A DNA stretch of 64,000 nt, taken from an uncultured Bradyrhizobium sp. GTDB taxonomy: Bacteria > Pseudomonadota > Alphaproteobacteria > Rhizobiales > Xanthobacteraceae. The notes beneath the pieces were generated by a model. It saw only the letters and a program-made list of their open reading frames with translations. It searched no databases and had not been told where the DNA came from. The stretch is taken from NCBI RefSeq assembly GCF_947648125.1, contig NZ_CANSMR010000004.1, positions 124,001 through 188,000 on the forward strand, in the 5' to 3' direction. This document shows, piece by piece, positions 9,335-19,290 of the stretch. Position 1 is the stretch's first letter. Every line of letters starts with the position of its first letter. Both the position numbers and the translations under genes were made by a program.

Positions 9335-10315
9335 ATGGCGGTTTACACCGACGTTGCCGCCGAAGACCTCGCGGAATTCCTCAAGAGCTACGACATCGGC
9401 GAATTGCTCTCCTACAAGGGCATCGCCGAGGGCGTCGAGAATTCGAACTTCCTGCTGCACACCAGCCAGGGCGCGTACATCCTCACGCTCTACGAGAAGC
9501 GCGTGGCGGAGGACGATCTGCCGTATTTCCTGTCGCTGATGGCGCATCTCGCCGAGCGCGGGGTGTCGTGTCCGCAACCGGCGCGCAACCGCAAGGGTGA
9601 GGTCTACAGCCGGCTTGCCGGCCGGCCCGCGGCGATCATCAACTTCCTCGAAGGCATGTGGCCGCGGCGGCCGAACGTGGCGCATTGCTCCGGCGTCGGC
9701 GAGGCGTTGGCCAAGATGCATCTGGCCGGCCGCGACTTTCCGCTGGTCCGTAACAATTCGCTGTCGGTCTCCGGCTGGCGGCCGCTGTTCGATCTCGCCG
9801 CCGCGCGGGCCGACAGCGTGCAGCCGGGCTTGCACGACTTCATCGCGCGCGAGCTCGATCATCTCGAAGCCGCGTGGCCGGCCGATCTTCCGGTCGGCGT
9901 GATCCATGCCGACCTGTTTCCCGACAACGTCTTCTTCCTCGGCGACAAGGTCTCGGGCCTGATCGACTTTCCGTTCGCCTGCAACGACATCCTGGCCTAC
10001 GACGTCGCGATCTGCCTCAACGCCTGGTGCTTCGAGCCGGATCATTCCTTCAACGTCACCAAGGCGCGCGCGCTGCTCAATGCCTATGGCCGCGAGCGGC
10101 AATTGTCGGCGGCGGAACAGGCCGCGCTGCCGCTGCTCGCGCGCGGCGCCGCGCTCCGTTTCCTGCTGACGCGCCTGGTCGATTTCCTCAACGTGCCCGA
10201 GGGGGCGCTGGTGCAGCCGAAGGATCCGCTGGAATACGTCCGCAAGCTGCGCTTCCACCAGAACGTCGCGAGCCTGAACGACTACGGCATCACGCCGGCA
10301 GGATGCGTGGCGTGA
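9335..10315 (+). CDS. thrB: Homoserine kinase (choline-kinase-like type)
   Basis: 326-aa cytoplasmic kinase that phosphorylates homoserine in threonine synthesis. It has the aminoglycoside/choline kinase fold and not the GHMP fold. GVENSNFLL near the N-terminus, the Brenner motif [13 protein letters not shown] (His-x-Asp-x4-Asn) and the metal-binding [11 protein letters not shown] support this. It starts 5 bp after ispH, and its TGA overlaps the GTG of rnhA (GTGA). Confidence 0.94.
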   Translation: MAVYTDVAAEDLAEFLKSYDIGELLSYKGIAEGVENSNFLLHTSQGAYILTLYEKRVAEDDLPYFLSLMAHLAERGVSCPQPARNRKGEVYSRLAGRPAAIINFLEGMWPRRPNVAHCSGVGEALAKMHLAGRDFPLVRNNSLSVSGWRPLFDLAAARADSVQPGLHDFIARELDHLEAAWPADLPVGVIHADLFPDNVFFLGDKVSGLIDFPFACNDILAYDVAICLNAWCFEPDHSFNVTKARALLNAYGRERQLSAAEQAALPLLARGAALRFLLTRLVDFLNVPEGALVQPKDPLEYVRKLRFHQNVASLNDYGITPAGCVA

Positions 10316-10764
10316 GCGACAAGCCGCATGTGATTGTCTTTACCGATGGTGCCTGCTCCGGAAACCCCGGACCGGGCGGCTGGGGCGCGATCCTCAGGTT
10401 CGGCGACGTCGAGAAGGAATTGAAGGGCGGCGAGGCGCACACCACCAACAACCGCATGGAGCTGATGGCGGCGATCTCGGCGCTGGAAGCCCTGAAGAAG
10501 CCCTGCGTCGTCGACCTCACCACCGACAGCCAGTACGTCCGCCAGGGCATTACCGGATGGATCCACGGCTGGAAGCGCAACGGCTGGCGCACCGCCGACA
10601 AGAAGCCGGTCAAGAATGTCGAGCTGTGGCAGCGCCTCGACGCTGCGCTGAAGCCGCACGAGGTGCGCTGGCACTGGATCAAGGGCCATGCCGGCCACGC
10701 CGAGAACGAACGCGCCGACGAGCTGGCGCGCGAGGGCGTGGCGATGGCGAGGTTGAAGGGGTAG
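10312..10764 (+). CDS. rnhA: Ribonuclease HI
   Basis: 150-aa endoribonuclease that cuts RNA in RNA-DNA hybrids. The metal-binding carboxylates are all present: D12 ([14 protein letters not shown]), E50 (MELMAA), D72 (TDSQYV) and D136 (NERADELA), with catalytic H126 in IKGHAGH. GTG 10312 overlaps the thrB stop and has GGCAGGA upstream; ATG 10303 is an in-frame alternative. Likely co-translated with thrB. Confidence 0.95.
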   Translation: MSDKPHVIVFTDGACSGNPGPGGWGAILRFGDVEKELKGGEAHTTNNRMELMAAISALEALKKPCVVDLTTDSQYVRQGITGWIHGWKRNGWRTADKKPVKNVELWQRLDAALKPHEVRWHWIKGHAGHAENERADELAREGVAMARLKG

Positions 10765-10792
10765 GGCGCGCTGCGCGCCGCATATCGGCTGC

Positions 10793-10877
10793 GTAGGATG
10801 GGTAGAGCGAAGCGAAACCCATCATCTCGAAGCACGGCACGAAGGTGATGGGTTTCGCTGCGCTCTACCCATCCTAC
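10793..10877. repeat. Long inverted repeat (32-bp arms)
   Basis: Arms 10793-10824 and 10846-10877 (beginning GTAGGATGGGTAGAGCG) match at 31 of 32 positions and flank a 21-bp loop. It is a Bradyrhizobium-type palindromic repeat. With the next element it fills the 337-bp gap after rnhA, where I see no gene. Confidence 0.85.
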
Positions 10878-10910
10878 GTATCCGCGATCCCCTACTATCG
10901 CATGCCCACA

Positions 10911-11084
10911 ACTGTCATCGCCCGCGAAGGCGGGCGATCCAGTATTCCAGAGACAGTGGTGATTGAACCGAGAGGCCCCGGCGTACTGGATCGCCCGGTC
11001 CCGTCTTCGCCAAGGCTCCGACGAGGCCATGCATCCTTGGCGCGCCGAAGCTTTAGCGAAGGCGGCGAGCCGGGCAATGACAGT
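10911..11084. repeat. Nested palindromic repeat
   Basis: Outer arms ACTGTCATCGCCCG (10911-10924) and CGGGCAATGACAGT (11071-11084) match at 13 of 14 positions. Inner arms GGGCGATCCAGTA (10932-10944) and TACTGGATCGCCC (10984-10996) are perfect. It is probably a non-autonomous repeat of the kind common in Bradyrhizobium. Confidence 0.75.
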
Positions 11085-11101
11085 GTGCGTGGGCCGTCAG
11101 C

Positions 11102-11587
11102 TCAGAGTTGCCCGAGCAGCGTGTCGCCGCCGGAGACCTCGACCTTGCCCGGAGCCGGCTCCTTGTTGAGCTTCTTCACCACGCCGTCCTCGACCAGCAT
11201 CGAGTAGCGGTGGGAGCGGATGCCGAGGCCGTTGCCGGAGGCGTCGAGCTCCATGCCGATCGCCTTGGCGAAGTCGGCATTGCCGTCGGCCAGGAAGACG
11301 GCTTCGTCGCGCTGGTCGGTATCGCGCTTCCACGCGTTCATCACGAAGGCGTCGTTGACCGAGACGATCGCGATGGTGTCGACGCCCTTGTTCTTCATGG
11401 CATAGGCGTTGAGGAAGATGCTCGGCAGATGCATCTTGTGGCAGGTGCCAGTATAGGCGCCGGGCACCGCGAACAGGGCGACCTTCTTGCCCTTGAAAAT
11501 ATCGTCGGTGGTTTTGACCTGCGGACCCTCGGCGGTCATCACGCGAAACTTGGCTTCCGGCAGCTTGTCGCCAACATTGATCGTCAT
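11102..11587 (-). CDS. Peroxiredoxin, Prx5-like, one cysteine
   Basis: 161-aa thiol peroxidase of the PrxV/AhpE-like redoxin group. The peroxidatic cysteine is C49 in VPGAYTGTCHKMHLP, and the conserved Arg lies in GIRSHRYSML. I find no second Cys, so resolution must use an external thiol (1-Cys type). Cytoplasmic, with no signal peptide. ATG 11587 follows a GGGAGAA Shine-Dalgarno. Confidence 0.92.
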   Translation of the reverse strand: MTINVGDKLPEAKFRVMTAEGPQVKTTDDIFKGKKVALFAVPGAYTGTCHKMHLPSIFLNAYAMKNKGVDTIAIVSVNDAFVMNAWKRDTDQRDEAVFLADGNADFAKAIGMELDASGNGLGIRSHRYSMLVEDGVVKKLNKEPAPGKVEVSGGDTLLGQL

Positions 11588-11680
11588 CGTTGTTCTCCCT
11601 CAGTGAAGCGGAATTGTCTTAAACCCGGCGGTCGGACGGCACAATACGACCTGCTGCAGGAACGGCAATGCCGAAGGTGA

Positions 11681-11781
11681 GAGCGTTTTCGAGCGAAGTG
11701 GGTACCGGTTCGCGTGAAGAAAATGCGTCAAAACAAGAATCCGGAGCCCCGTTCCGATGCAATCGGAACGGCAAAGGCTCC
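11681..11781. repeat. Dispersed repeat, copy 2
   Basis: Same family as copy 1 in the opposite orientation. GAGCGTTTTCGAGCGAAGTG is followed by ACCGGTTCGCGTGAAGAAAA, then ACAAGAATCCGGAGCCCCG and a CCGTTCCGAT/AATCGGAACGG hairpin (about 11749-11771). It fills the gap between the peroxiredoxin and DUF924 genes. Confidence 0.7.
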
Positions 11782-11797
11782 ACTCACCGTTCCGTCA

Positions 11798-12373
11798 TCA
11801 GCCGGAAAACCCGCCGGCGTCGAGAAAGGCCTGTTCGTCGGCGGTCGTTTCCCGGCCGAGCACCCGGTTACGGTGCGGGAAGCGGCCGAACCGGCGGATG
11901 ATGTCGGCGTGGTCCTCGGCATATTTCAGGTTGTCGGGATGGCAGTCGTATTGCTGGAACAGCGTCACGCAGCGCTGCTGGTCGTCGAGGTTCTCCGAAT
12001 GCTCGAAAGGCAGATAGAGGAATTCGCGCAGCACCGGGTCGGTCCGCGCATCGACGCCGTGGTCGATGGCGTGCCTTGCCACGTCACGCGCCAGCGCATC
12101 ACTTGAAAACGTCCTGGCGTCGCCTCGAAACAGGTTTCGCGGAAACTGGTCGAGCACGATGGTCAGCGCCAGCGCGCCCTCGTCGCTCGCCTCCCATGAC
12201 GACAATTCGCCGGCAGCCGCCTTCTGCCAGGTGGCAAGGAAGCGGCTGCGGATTTCGGCATCGAAGGCGCCGTCGTGCGTGTACCAGCGGTCGCGGCCGG
12301 CTTCTCGCCAGAACGCGATGACATCGGCAGGCGTCGCGAGGCGCACGTCAGTCGTATCCAACGTCAGCCTCAC
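11798..12373 (-). CDS. DUF924 family protein
   Basis: 191-aa cytoplasmic protein of the DUF924/COG3803 family, with no established function. Family features include FWREAGRDRWYT, the central ALTIVLDQFPRNLFRGDA, REFLYLPFEHSE and the C-terminal GRFPHRNRVLGR. GTG 12373 is the start; it lies 7 bp after the fadD stop, so the two genes are probably co-transcribed. Confidence 0.85.
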   Translation of the reverse strand: MRLTLDTTDVRLATPADVIAFWREAGRDRWYTHDGAFDAEIRSRFLATWQKAAAGELSSWEASDEGALALTIVLDQFPRNLFRGDARTFSSDALARDVARHAIDHGVDARTDPVLREFLYLPFEHSENLDDQQRCVTLFQQYDCHPDNLKYAEDHADIIRRFGRFPHRNRVLGRETTADEQAFLDAGGFSG

Positions 12374-12380
12374 TCACGCT

Positions 12381-14063
12381 CTAGGCCGCGGCCTTCTTCT
12401 CGTCGCGCAACTCGCGGCGCAGGATCTTGCCGACATTGGTCTTCGGCAAATCGGTCCTGAACTCGATCTGCTTCGGCACCTTGTAGGCGGTGAGCTGGGT
12501 GGCGCTGAACTTGATGATGTCCTCGGCCGTGATGTTCGGGTCCTTCTTGACCACGAAGGCCTTCACCGCCTCGCCGGACTTCGCATCGGGCACGCCGATC
12601 ACGGCGCATTCGAGCACGCCCGGATGGCTCGCGATCACTTCCTCGATCTCGTTCGGATAGACGTTGAAGCCCGAGACCAGGATCATGTCCTTCTTGCGGT
12701 CGACGATCTTGGTATAGCCCTTCTCGTCCATCACGCCGATGTCGCCGGTGCGGAAATAGCCGTCCGCCGTCATCACCTTGGCGGTCTCGTCAGGCCTGTT
12801 CCAGTACCCCGACATCACCTGCGGGCCCTTGGCGCAGATTTCGCCGGCTTCGCCGAGCGGCAGTTCATTGCCGTCGTCGTCACGGATCGAGAGCCAGGTC
12901 GAGGGGACCGGAAGGCCGATCGTCCCGGAGAACTCCGTGATCGTCGCGGGATTGCACGTCAGGGTCGGCGAGGTCTCCGACAGACCGTAGCCTTCCGACA
13001 ACGAGATTCCCGTGACTTTCAGCCATTTTTCAGCGACCGGCTTCTGCGTCGCCATGCCGCCGCCATTGGCGATCTTCAGTTTGGAGAAGTCGAGCTTGTC
13101 GAAGCCGGGCGTGTTCAGCAGGCCATTGTAGAGGGTGTTGACCGCCGGGAAGAAGCTGACCTGGTACTTCGACAGTTCCTTGACGAAGCCTGCCATATCG
13201 CGCGGATTCGGAATCAGCAGATTGGTGCCGCCGGCCCGCATGCCCAGCAGATAGCACGCGGTCAGCGCAAAGACGTGATAGAGCGGCAGCGCACAAACAA
13301 TGACCATCTGCTCGACGATCGGCGGTTTCGCCAGCGCCGGCTGCAGCCAGGCGTCGTTCTGCAGCACGTTGGCCAGGATGTTGCGATGGAGCAGGGTGGC
13401 GCCCTTGGAGACGCCTGTGGTGCCGCCGGTATATTGCAGGAAGGCGACGTCATCGAGCGTCAGCGCGGGCTTGTTCATCTTCATGCCGCGGCCGGCCGAC
13501 AGCGCCTCGTTGAACGAGACCGCGCCGGGGATCGACCAGGCCGGGACCATCTTCTTCACCCGGCGCACCACCAGGTTGACGATCACGCCCTTGAAGCCGA
13601 GCAGGTCGCCCATGCTGCCGACGATCACGTTCTTCACCGCGGTGTTCGCCAGCACCTTCTGCACGGTGGTGGCGAAGTTCTCCAGCACGATGATCGCTTC
13701 CGCGCCGGAATCCTTGAGCTGATGCTCGAGCTCGCGCGGGGTGTAGAGCGGGTTGACGTTGACCACGGCATAGCCGGCACGTAGCACGGCGGCAGTCGCG
13801 ACCGGATATTGCAGCACGTTCGGCATCATCAGCGCGACCCGTGCACCCTTCTGCAGGCCCTTGCTCTGCAGGTAGGCGCCGAGCGCGGTCGACATCTCGT
13901 CGAGCTCGCGATAGGTGATCGCCTTGTCCATGCAGATGAACGCCTTGCGATCGGCGAACTTCTTGAAGCTCTCTTCCAGCAATTCGACCAGCGACGAATA
14001 TTGCGTGACGTCGATATCGGCGGGCACGCCGGCTGGATAATGCTTGAGCCAGATGCGCTCCAT
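12381..14063 (-). CDS. fadD: Long-chain fatty acid-CoA ligase
   Basis: 560-aa ANL-superfamily enzyme that activates long-chain fatty acids for beta-oxidation or lipid synthesis, probably at the inner face of the membrane. It has the P-loop YTGGTTGVSKGA, the adenylate motif GYGLSETSPTL, the hinge GYFRTGDIGVMDEKGY and the C-terminal catalytic lysine in PKTNVGKILRREL. ATG 14063 (MERIWLKHYP) fits the family N-terminus; ATG 14072 is closer to the GAGAGGGA Shine-Dalgarno and cannot be excluded. Confidence 0.92.
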   Translation of the reverse strand: MERIWLKHYPAGVPADIDVTQYSSLVELLEESFKKFADRKAFICMDKAITYRELDEMSTALGAYLQSKGLQKGARVALMMPNVLQYPVATAAVLRAGYAVVNVNPLYTPRELEHQLKDSGAEAIIVLENFATTVQKVLANTAVKNVIVGSMGDLLGFKGVIVNLVVRRVKKMVPAWSIPGAVSFNEALSAGRGMKMNKPALTLDDVAFLQYTGGTTGVSKGATLLHRNILANVLQNDAWLQPALAKPPIVEQMVIVCALPLYHVFALTACYLLGMRAGGTNLLIPNPRDMAGFVKELSKYQVSFFPAVNTLYNGLLNTPGFDKLDFSKLKIANGGGMATQKPVAEKWLKVTGISLSEGYGLSETSPTLTCNPATITEFSGTIGLPVPSTWLSIRDDDGNELPLGEAGEICAKGPQVMSGYWNRPDETAKVMTADGYFRTGDIGVMDEKGYTKIVDRKKDMILVSGFNVYPNEIEEVIASHPGVLECAVIGVPDAKSGEAVKAFVVKKDPNITAEDIIKFSATQLTAYKVPKQIEFRTDLPKTNVGKILRRELRDEKKAAA

Positions 14064-14251
14064 AATGGTCATTCCCTCTCTCAAAATCTGGCAGATGTCC
14101 CGGATTGTTTCCGGGTTTTCCGGCCCCTGACCGTGTCGTGGCCGGGTTATTTTGGCCGCCTTATTTCGGGCAGTATTGAGCGATGCCGCGGCCAATGGCA
14201 AGCCGCTGCGCGCTATCGACGCATTGGAGAATAGAACGAGCGGCCGCTCGG

Positions 14252-15697
14252 CTAGCCGGCCGGCTTGGCGTCGGCCTTCGGCTTCTCAGCTTTGGGTTTC
14301 TCAGCCTTGGGCTTTGCAGCAGGCTTTGCCGTCGCCGCCGGCTTGCCGGCAGGCTTTGCAGCGGCCGGCTTGTCCGCGGCGGGCTTCGCAGTTGCGGCAT
14401 CCGGCTTGGCGTTGGCGTGACGCACCGGCTTGGCGACCGGCTTGTTGTCCGACTTGGAAGCGCTCTTGGCGTCCCCCTTCGCGTCGTCTGCCGCATCGGA
14501 CTTCTTGCCGGCGACACGGGTGTGCTTTCCCTTGGCGCGCTTGGCCGGCTGCAGCTTCTCGGTATCCGCCTCGACCGCGGCGATCAACGCAGCGCCGGTC
14601 TTGGTCGGCCCCGTATAAACCACAACCGGTTCGGACGCCGCCGCCGGCTGCGCCAGCAGGTCGGCCGGTTTTGTCGGCATCGCGGCCTGCAGGCCTGAGG
14701 CGAAGAAGCTCACGCCGCTGTCGCCGTTGGTGCCCGCGCCGGCGCTGGCGACGGTGTCTTCTCCGTCCTCGTCGCTGGCGGGCCGCTTGTGCTTGGCGCC
14801 GCACATCTCCTCGCGCAGGTTCGGCGGGGTGGTATCGATCGGCACCAGATTGTCGACGGTGCCGAGCGAGGGCCGCAGCCACGCCAGCCCGTTATTGGCA
14901 AAGCCGCGATCCAAGAGCTGCGCGGCGCGGATCGCGCGCATGCGGCCCGAGGAGGCGCCGAGCACCACGGCGATCAGCCGCTTGCCGTCGCGCGTCGCCG
15001 ACGCCACGAGATTGTAGCCGGAGGCGCAGATGAAGCCGGTCTTGAAGCCGTCGGCGCCGGGATAGCGGCCGATCAGCTTGTTGAAGTTCTGGGTGATGCG
15101 GCGGCCGAAGCGAATCGACGGAATGTGGACGAAATACTCGTATTCCGGCAGGTCACGGATGATGGCGCGGGCGAGGATCGCCAGGTCGCGCGCCGAGGTG
15201 ATCTGGCCGTCGGCGGGCAGGCCGTTCGGGTTGACGTAGCTCGTTTGCGTCATGCCGAGCTTTTGCGCGGTCTGGTTCATTTCGCCGGCAAAGCCGTCGA
15301 TCGAGCCGCCGATGCCCTCGGCCAGCACCACGGCCATGTCGTTGGCCGACTTCACCAGCATCATCTTCAGCGCGTTGTCGACGGTGACCTGGGTGCCGGG
15401 CCGAAGCCCCATCTTCGAGGGCGACTGCGATGAGGCGGTGGGCGACACCGTGAGCAGCGTGTCGAGCGACACCCGGCCATCCTTGACCGCCTTCAGCGTC
15501 ACATAGGCGGTCATCAGCTTGCTGAGCGAGGCCGGATACCACGGCATCGTCGCGTTGTCGGCCTGCAGCACCTTCCCGGTATCAGCCTCGACGACGAGCA
15601 GCGCCTCGGCTTGCGCGACCTGCGGCGTTGCGATGGCGAGCATCGCGACGGCCAGAATCCATTTCAACGACGGGCGCAGCGGGCGAGGAAAATACAC
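14252..15697 (-). CDS. D-alanyl-D-alanine carboxypeptidase (S11) with long Ala/Lys/Pro tail
   Basis: 481-aa periplasmic low-molecular-weight penicillin-binding protein that trims peptidoglycan stem peptides. The signal peptide ends near VAQA (residue 30). Catalytic motifs are S57-x-x-K60 (PASLSKLMT), S117-A-N119 and K219-T-G (GFKTGFICASG). After the catalytic region comes a linker, then from about residue 370 a low-complexity tail of Ala, Lys and Pro with KPKAEKPKAEKPKADAKP at its end. The tail may bind anionic wall polymers or span the periplasm. It replaces the usual C-terminal amphipathic anchor, which I do not see. Confidence 0.9.
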   Translation of the reverse strand: MYFPRPLRPSLKWILAVAMLAIATPQVAQAEALLVVEADTGKVLQADNATMPWYPASLSKLMTAYVTLKAVKDGRVSLDTLLTVSPTASSQSPSKMGLRPGTQVTVDNALKMMLVKSANDMAVVLAEGIGGSIDGFAGEMNQTAQKLGMTQTSYVNPNGLPADGQITSARDLAILARAIIRDLPEYEYFVHIPSIRFGRRITQNFNKLIGRYPGADGFKTGFICASGYNLVASATRDGKRLIAVVLGASSGRMRAIRAAQLLDRGFANNGLAWLRPSLGTVDNLVPIDTTPPNLREEMCGAKHKRPASDEDGEDTVASAGAGTNGDSGVSFFASGLQAAMPTKPADLLAQPAAASEPVVVYTGPTKTGAALIAAVEADTEKLQPAKRAKGKHTRVAGKKSDAADDAKGDAKSASKSDNKPVAKPVRHANAKPDAATAKPAADKPAAAKPAGKPAATAKPAAKPKAEKPKAEKPKADAKPAG

Positions 15698-15894
15698 GAC
15701 GGTTCCGGTCCTTTGAGACCCGCCTTCGAGAAGGAGGTCTTGCGATGTGACGTACGGGTTTCAAGCGTGTCCGGCGCCGCATTGCGGCGATGCAAACCTA
15801 TACCGGCTTGCCAGCTGAGAACAGAGGCCGGGCAATTATATCGTGGACGAAATCGGCTGAATTTCGGCAGCCGCCTCAATTGGAAAGGGGAGAA

Positions 15895-17673
15895 TTATGG
15901 TGCCTCGATGCCGGCGCGCGCCTGGTCCTGGACCATGAACTGGGCCCGCGCGAGCTCGGCAAAACGCCCGCCTTTCGCGACCAGTTCATCGAAAGTTCCG
16001 CTTTCGATCACCCGCCCCTGGTCGAACAGCAGGATGCGGGTGGCGTAGCGGATGGTCGAGAGACGGTGCGCGATCACGAAGGTGGTGCGGCCCTTCATCA
16101 CTTCGTCGAGAGCAGCATTGACCTTGGCCTCGGTGACGGCGTCGAGCGCGCTGGTCGCCTCGTCGAGGATCAGGATCGGCGGATCCTTGAGCAGCGCACG
16201 CGCAATCGACAGCCGCTGCCGCTCGCCGCCGGACAGCATGCGGCCGCGCTCGCCGGCATGAGTGTCGAATTTCTTTTCGCTGCGCTCGATGAAATCCAGC
16301 GCCTGCGCGCGCGCCGCGGCGGTACGCAGCTCCTCGTCGGTCGCATCGGGCTTGCCGACGCGCAGATTGTCGGCGAGCGAGCGGTTGAACAGCAGCGCCT
16401 CCTGGAACACCACGCCGATGTTCCGCCGCAGCGCCGTCAGCTTCAGCGCACGTATGTCCATACCGTCGATCTTGATGATGCCGGATTGCGGATCGAATGC
16501 CCGATGCAGCAGCGCGATTGCAGTGGACTTGCCGGCGCCGGTCGAGCCGACCAGCGCGATGGTCTGGCCGGGCAACGCGGTGAAGGTGAGGTCCTCGATC
16601 GCCGGCCGTTTGCCGTCATAGGAGAACGAGACGTCGTTGAACTCGACCAGCCCCGACAGCCGGCCGGGATCGACCGCGCCGGGCCGGTCGCGCACCGCCG
16701 GCACCGCATCGAGCACGTCGAAGAATTCCTGCAGGCGCGGCGCTTCCATGAACACGTTGTTGATGAAGCTCACCACCTGCTCGAGCTTCTGGATCAGCAT
16801 GGTGGCGAACGAGACGAACATCACGATCTCGCCGACCGTGGTGAGGCCCTCATTGTGGAGCGCGATGCCGACCGTGAAGATCGCGAGCACCGTGATCGTG
16901 GTCGAGGCGCGCGTGATCACGGTGACCAGCGCCCACCATGACAGCACCGGCATCTGCACCGCGAGCAGCTTGTCGGCGACGTAGCGCAGGCCCTGCACCT
17001 CGGAATCGATCCGCACGAAGCTCTGCACCAGCGCGACATTGCCGAGCGCGTCGGAGGCGCGCGCCGACAGGTCGCTGTAATAGGCCTCGACCTCGCTCTG
17101 CATGCCGTAGGTCTTGCGCACCACCAGCGTGGTCAGCACGGTGAACACGACGCAGAGCGCGAACAGCAGGATCGCCAGCCGCCAGTTGATGTAGAGCGCA
17201 AGCGGCAACAGCACGATCAGCGACATGATCGCGGCGAAGTGTTCGCGGAAGAAGCCGAGCCAGAGCCGCCACAGCGCATCGGTGCCGTTCAGCATCACCT
17301 TCATCAGCCGCCCGGAATGGGTGCCGGAGTGGAAGGTCAGCGGCAGCTGCAGGATGTGCTCGAAATAATCGGTCAGCACGGCCTGGCGCTGGCGATGCGC
17401 CAGCCGGTCGGCCTGCAGCGCGACGATCGCACTGCAGCCGATCGTGAACAGGCCGAACGCCGCCCAGGCCGCGAGCAGCGGCCATGCCGAGGAGGTCGCG
17501 AACAACCCGGTGACCGGCCGCCCCGACAGCACGTCGACGATCTTGCCGAACAGCACGGGCTCAGCGAATTGCGCGCCGGCGAGCAGCATGTTGGCGGCGG
17601 CGAGGATCCAGCCGAGCCGCGCCTCCTTGCCAAGCAGTTCTAGGACGCGGGTGTAGAGGCGAAGCATGGACAT
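15895..17673 (-). CDS. ndvA: NdvA/ChvA-like glucan exporter, fused permease-ATPase
   Basis: 592-aa ABC exporter half-transporter: six-helix membrane domain (about residues 20-300), then an ATPase domain. Walker [10 protein letters not shown] (376-384), signature [10 protein letters not shown] (480-489), Walker B ILILDEAT (D504, E505) and switch H536 are intact. The N-terminal [17 protein letters not shown] and overall similarity fit the NdvA/ChvA family, which exports cyclic beta-glucan to the periplasm in rhizobia; this matters for osmotic adaptation and symbiosis. No glucan synthase is in the window, so the substrate is inferred from the family. Confidence 0.87.
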   Translation of the reverse strand: MSMLRLYTRVLELLGKEARLGWILAAANMLLAGAQFAEPVLFGKIVDVLSGRPVTGLFATSSAWPLLAAWAAFGLFTIGCSAIVALQADRLAHRQRQAVLTDYFEHILQLPLTFHSGTHSGRLMKVMLNGTDALWRLWLGFFREHFAAIMSLIVLLPLALYINWRLAILLFALCVVFTVLTTLVVRKTYGMQSEVEAYYSDLSARASDALGNVALVQSFVRIDSEVQGLRYVADKLLAVQMPVLSWWALVTVITRASTTITVLAIFTVGIALHNEGLTTVGEIVMFVSFATMLIQKLEQVVSFINNVFMEAPRLQEFFDVLDAVPAVRDRPGAVDPGRLSGLVEFNDVSFSYDGKRPAIEDLTFTALPGQTIALVGSTGAGKSTAIALLHRAFDPQSGIIKIDGMDIRALKLTALRRNIGVVFQEALLFNRSLADNLRVGKPDATDEELRTAAARAQALDFIERSEKKFDTHAGERGRMLSGGERQRLSIARALLKDPPILILDEATSALDAVTEAKVNAALDEVMKGRTTFVIAHRLSTIRYATRILLFDQGRVIESGTFDELVAKGGRFAELARAQFMVQDQARAGIEAP

Positions 17674-17806
17674 GCCGGCGGGACTCGTCAGCGGTGGGCG
17701 CCCGGTCAGGCGGGATGCAATTTAATCAGGGTTCGCCAGCGAGGGCCAGCGGTGACAGCGCGTCATGCTCAGGGTGACGGTGATTGTGGCGAGCAGCTCC
17801 CTACGT

Positions 17807-17929
17807 CGTCGTCCTGGCGGAAGCCAGGACCCATAGCCACCGAATTTGATTGAGAGCGGGATAGCGGCCCCAGCGTCGCGCAACAACAAACGGCTGGGGT
17901 AATGGGTCCTGGCTTTCGCCAGGACGACG
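17807..17929. repeat. Inverted repeat (28-bp arms)
   Basis: Arms 17807-17834 and 17902-17929 (CGTCGTCCTGGCG on the left, CGCCAGGACGACG on the right) match at 27 of 28 positions and enclose 67 bp. It occupies most of the 299-bp gap between two leftward genes, where I see no coding sequence. Confidence 0.8.
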
Positions 17930-17972
17930 TTGGACATTTGGTGCCGCTCGTCAGTCGTGCATTCGCAGGCCC

Positions 17973-19031
17973 TCAATTCACCAGCCGGCCATCGATCGGC
18001 GGCAGGAATTGGTCGTCGAAGATGTCGGCGGCGTGCGGTCGCTTCTGGAATTTGAAGTCCTCCGCGAGCTGGTCGACCGATCGCTCGAAGCGCTCCACCT
18101 CGATGCCGCCGAGGCCGTTGCGCTTCACCTCGCCGGTCAGGATGTTGTCGCGGATGATGGCGCCCAGCCGCTCGAGCTCCAGATCGCGCGAGCCGCCATC
18201 CATCCGGCTCACCACCTCGCCGGCGGCGCGGGCCGGGTCCTTGACCGCGAGGTTGGTGCCGCCGATCACCGCGCGCACGAAGCCTTTCACCGCGTCCGGC
18301 TTCGCCGCGGCAAGGCGCGGGCTGACGATCACCGTAAAGCCATAGGCTTCGCAGCCATAGTCGGCGAAGCGCAGCACCGCGAGATCGTCGGCAGGCACGC
18401 CGCGATCGCGCAGATTGATCGCCGAGAGATAGGAGAAGCCGGTGACGGCATCGATCTGGCCGGCGGAAAGCATCGGCTCACGCACCGCGGCGCTGATCGT
18501 GTTCTGCTTCACGCTCGCAAGCTTGATGCCATTCTGCTTCGCGACCGCGGGCCACAGCCGGATCGAGAGGTCGCCCTCGGCGACGCCGAGATTCTTGCCC
18601 TGCATGTCGGTCAGCGCCTTGATGCCACGGCTCTTGCGGGCAATGATTGCATAAGGCGCCTGGTTGAACAGCACGAACACCGCCTTGACCGGGGCAGCAC
18701 CAGGCTTGTCGCGAAAGCGGATCAGCGAGTTGATGTCGACGAGGGCGAAGTCGCTCGAGCCGTCGGCGACGCGCGCGATGGCGTCCGCCGAACTGGTGGC
18801 GACGTTGGTGCCGACCGCAAGGCCCTCGGCGCTGAACAGGCCGCCGGCCGACGCCATCACGAATGGGGCCGCGGCGGCATCAAGCGGACGGTCGAGGGTG
18901 AACTGGATGGTGAGCGGCTGCGGCGCATCGCCGGCGCGCAGCTGTGTAACGGCCGGCCACACGCCGCCCGAAAGGCCGATCATGCCGGCCAGTATCCAGC
19001 GGAGAACGGTGGTCCGACTTACCTGCATCAT
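17973..19031 (-). CDS. ABC transporter substrate-binding protein (NitT/TauT/SsuA type)
   Basis: 352-aa periplasmic binding protein of the NMT1/SsuA-like class, used for nitrate, taurine, alkanesulfonates or thiamine precursors. The signal peptide is residues 1-34 (VLRWILAGMIGLSGGVWPA). Class features are LTIQFTLDRPLDAAAAPFVMA, SSDFALVDINSLI and DMQGKNLGVAEGD. Start ATG 19031; TTG 19052 is possible. No permease or ATPase gene is adjacent, so it is an orphan binding protein or its partners lie elsewhere. Confidence 0.85.
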   Translation of the reverse strand: MMQVSRTTVLRWILAGMIGLSGGVWPAVTQLRAGDAPQPLTIQFTLDRPLDAAAAPFVMASAGGLFSAEGLAVGTNVATSSADAIARVADGSSDFALVDINSLIRFRDKPGAAPVKAVFVLFNQAPYAIIARKSRGIKALTDMQGKNLGVAEGDLSIRLWPAVAKQNGIKLASVKQNTISAAVREPMLSAGQIDAVTGFSYLSAINLRDRGVPADDLAVLRFADYGCEAYGFTVIVSPRLAAAKPDAVKGFVRAVIGGTNLAVKDPARAAGEVVSRMDGGSRDLELERLGAIIRDNILTGEVKRNGLGGIEVERFERSVDQLAEDFKFQKRPHAADIFDDQFLPPIDGRLVN

Positions 19032-19290
19032 GACATCCGGGAGGCGAGACAAAGTGCCGCGCCGGCTGCGCCTGCTTCATGACATCGAAATGCGCCAGGG
19101 CAGGGTGCAATTCAAGCATCAATTTCAAGCCGTATTGACGGCATTCTGCCCCAGGCAAGGTGAACAGCCGATGACTGCCTCGATTTCACCTCAGGTTGTT
19201 CAGCTTGCATTCGGTTTGGGGAACCTAATCTAGAGGCAGTGGTTAGCTAACCAGGGCCCGTCGGGCCGGCTTCCACAAAGGATGACTGCA

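Noticed and set aside
12066-13784. 572-codon rightward frame across DUF924 and fadD
   Set aside because: Antisense to two well-supported genes with intact motifs.
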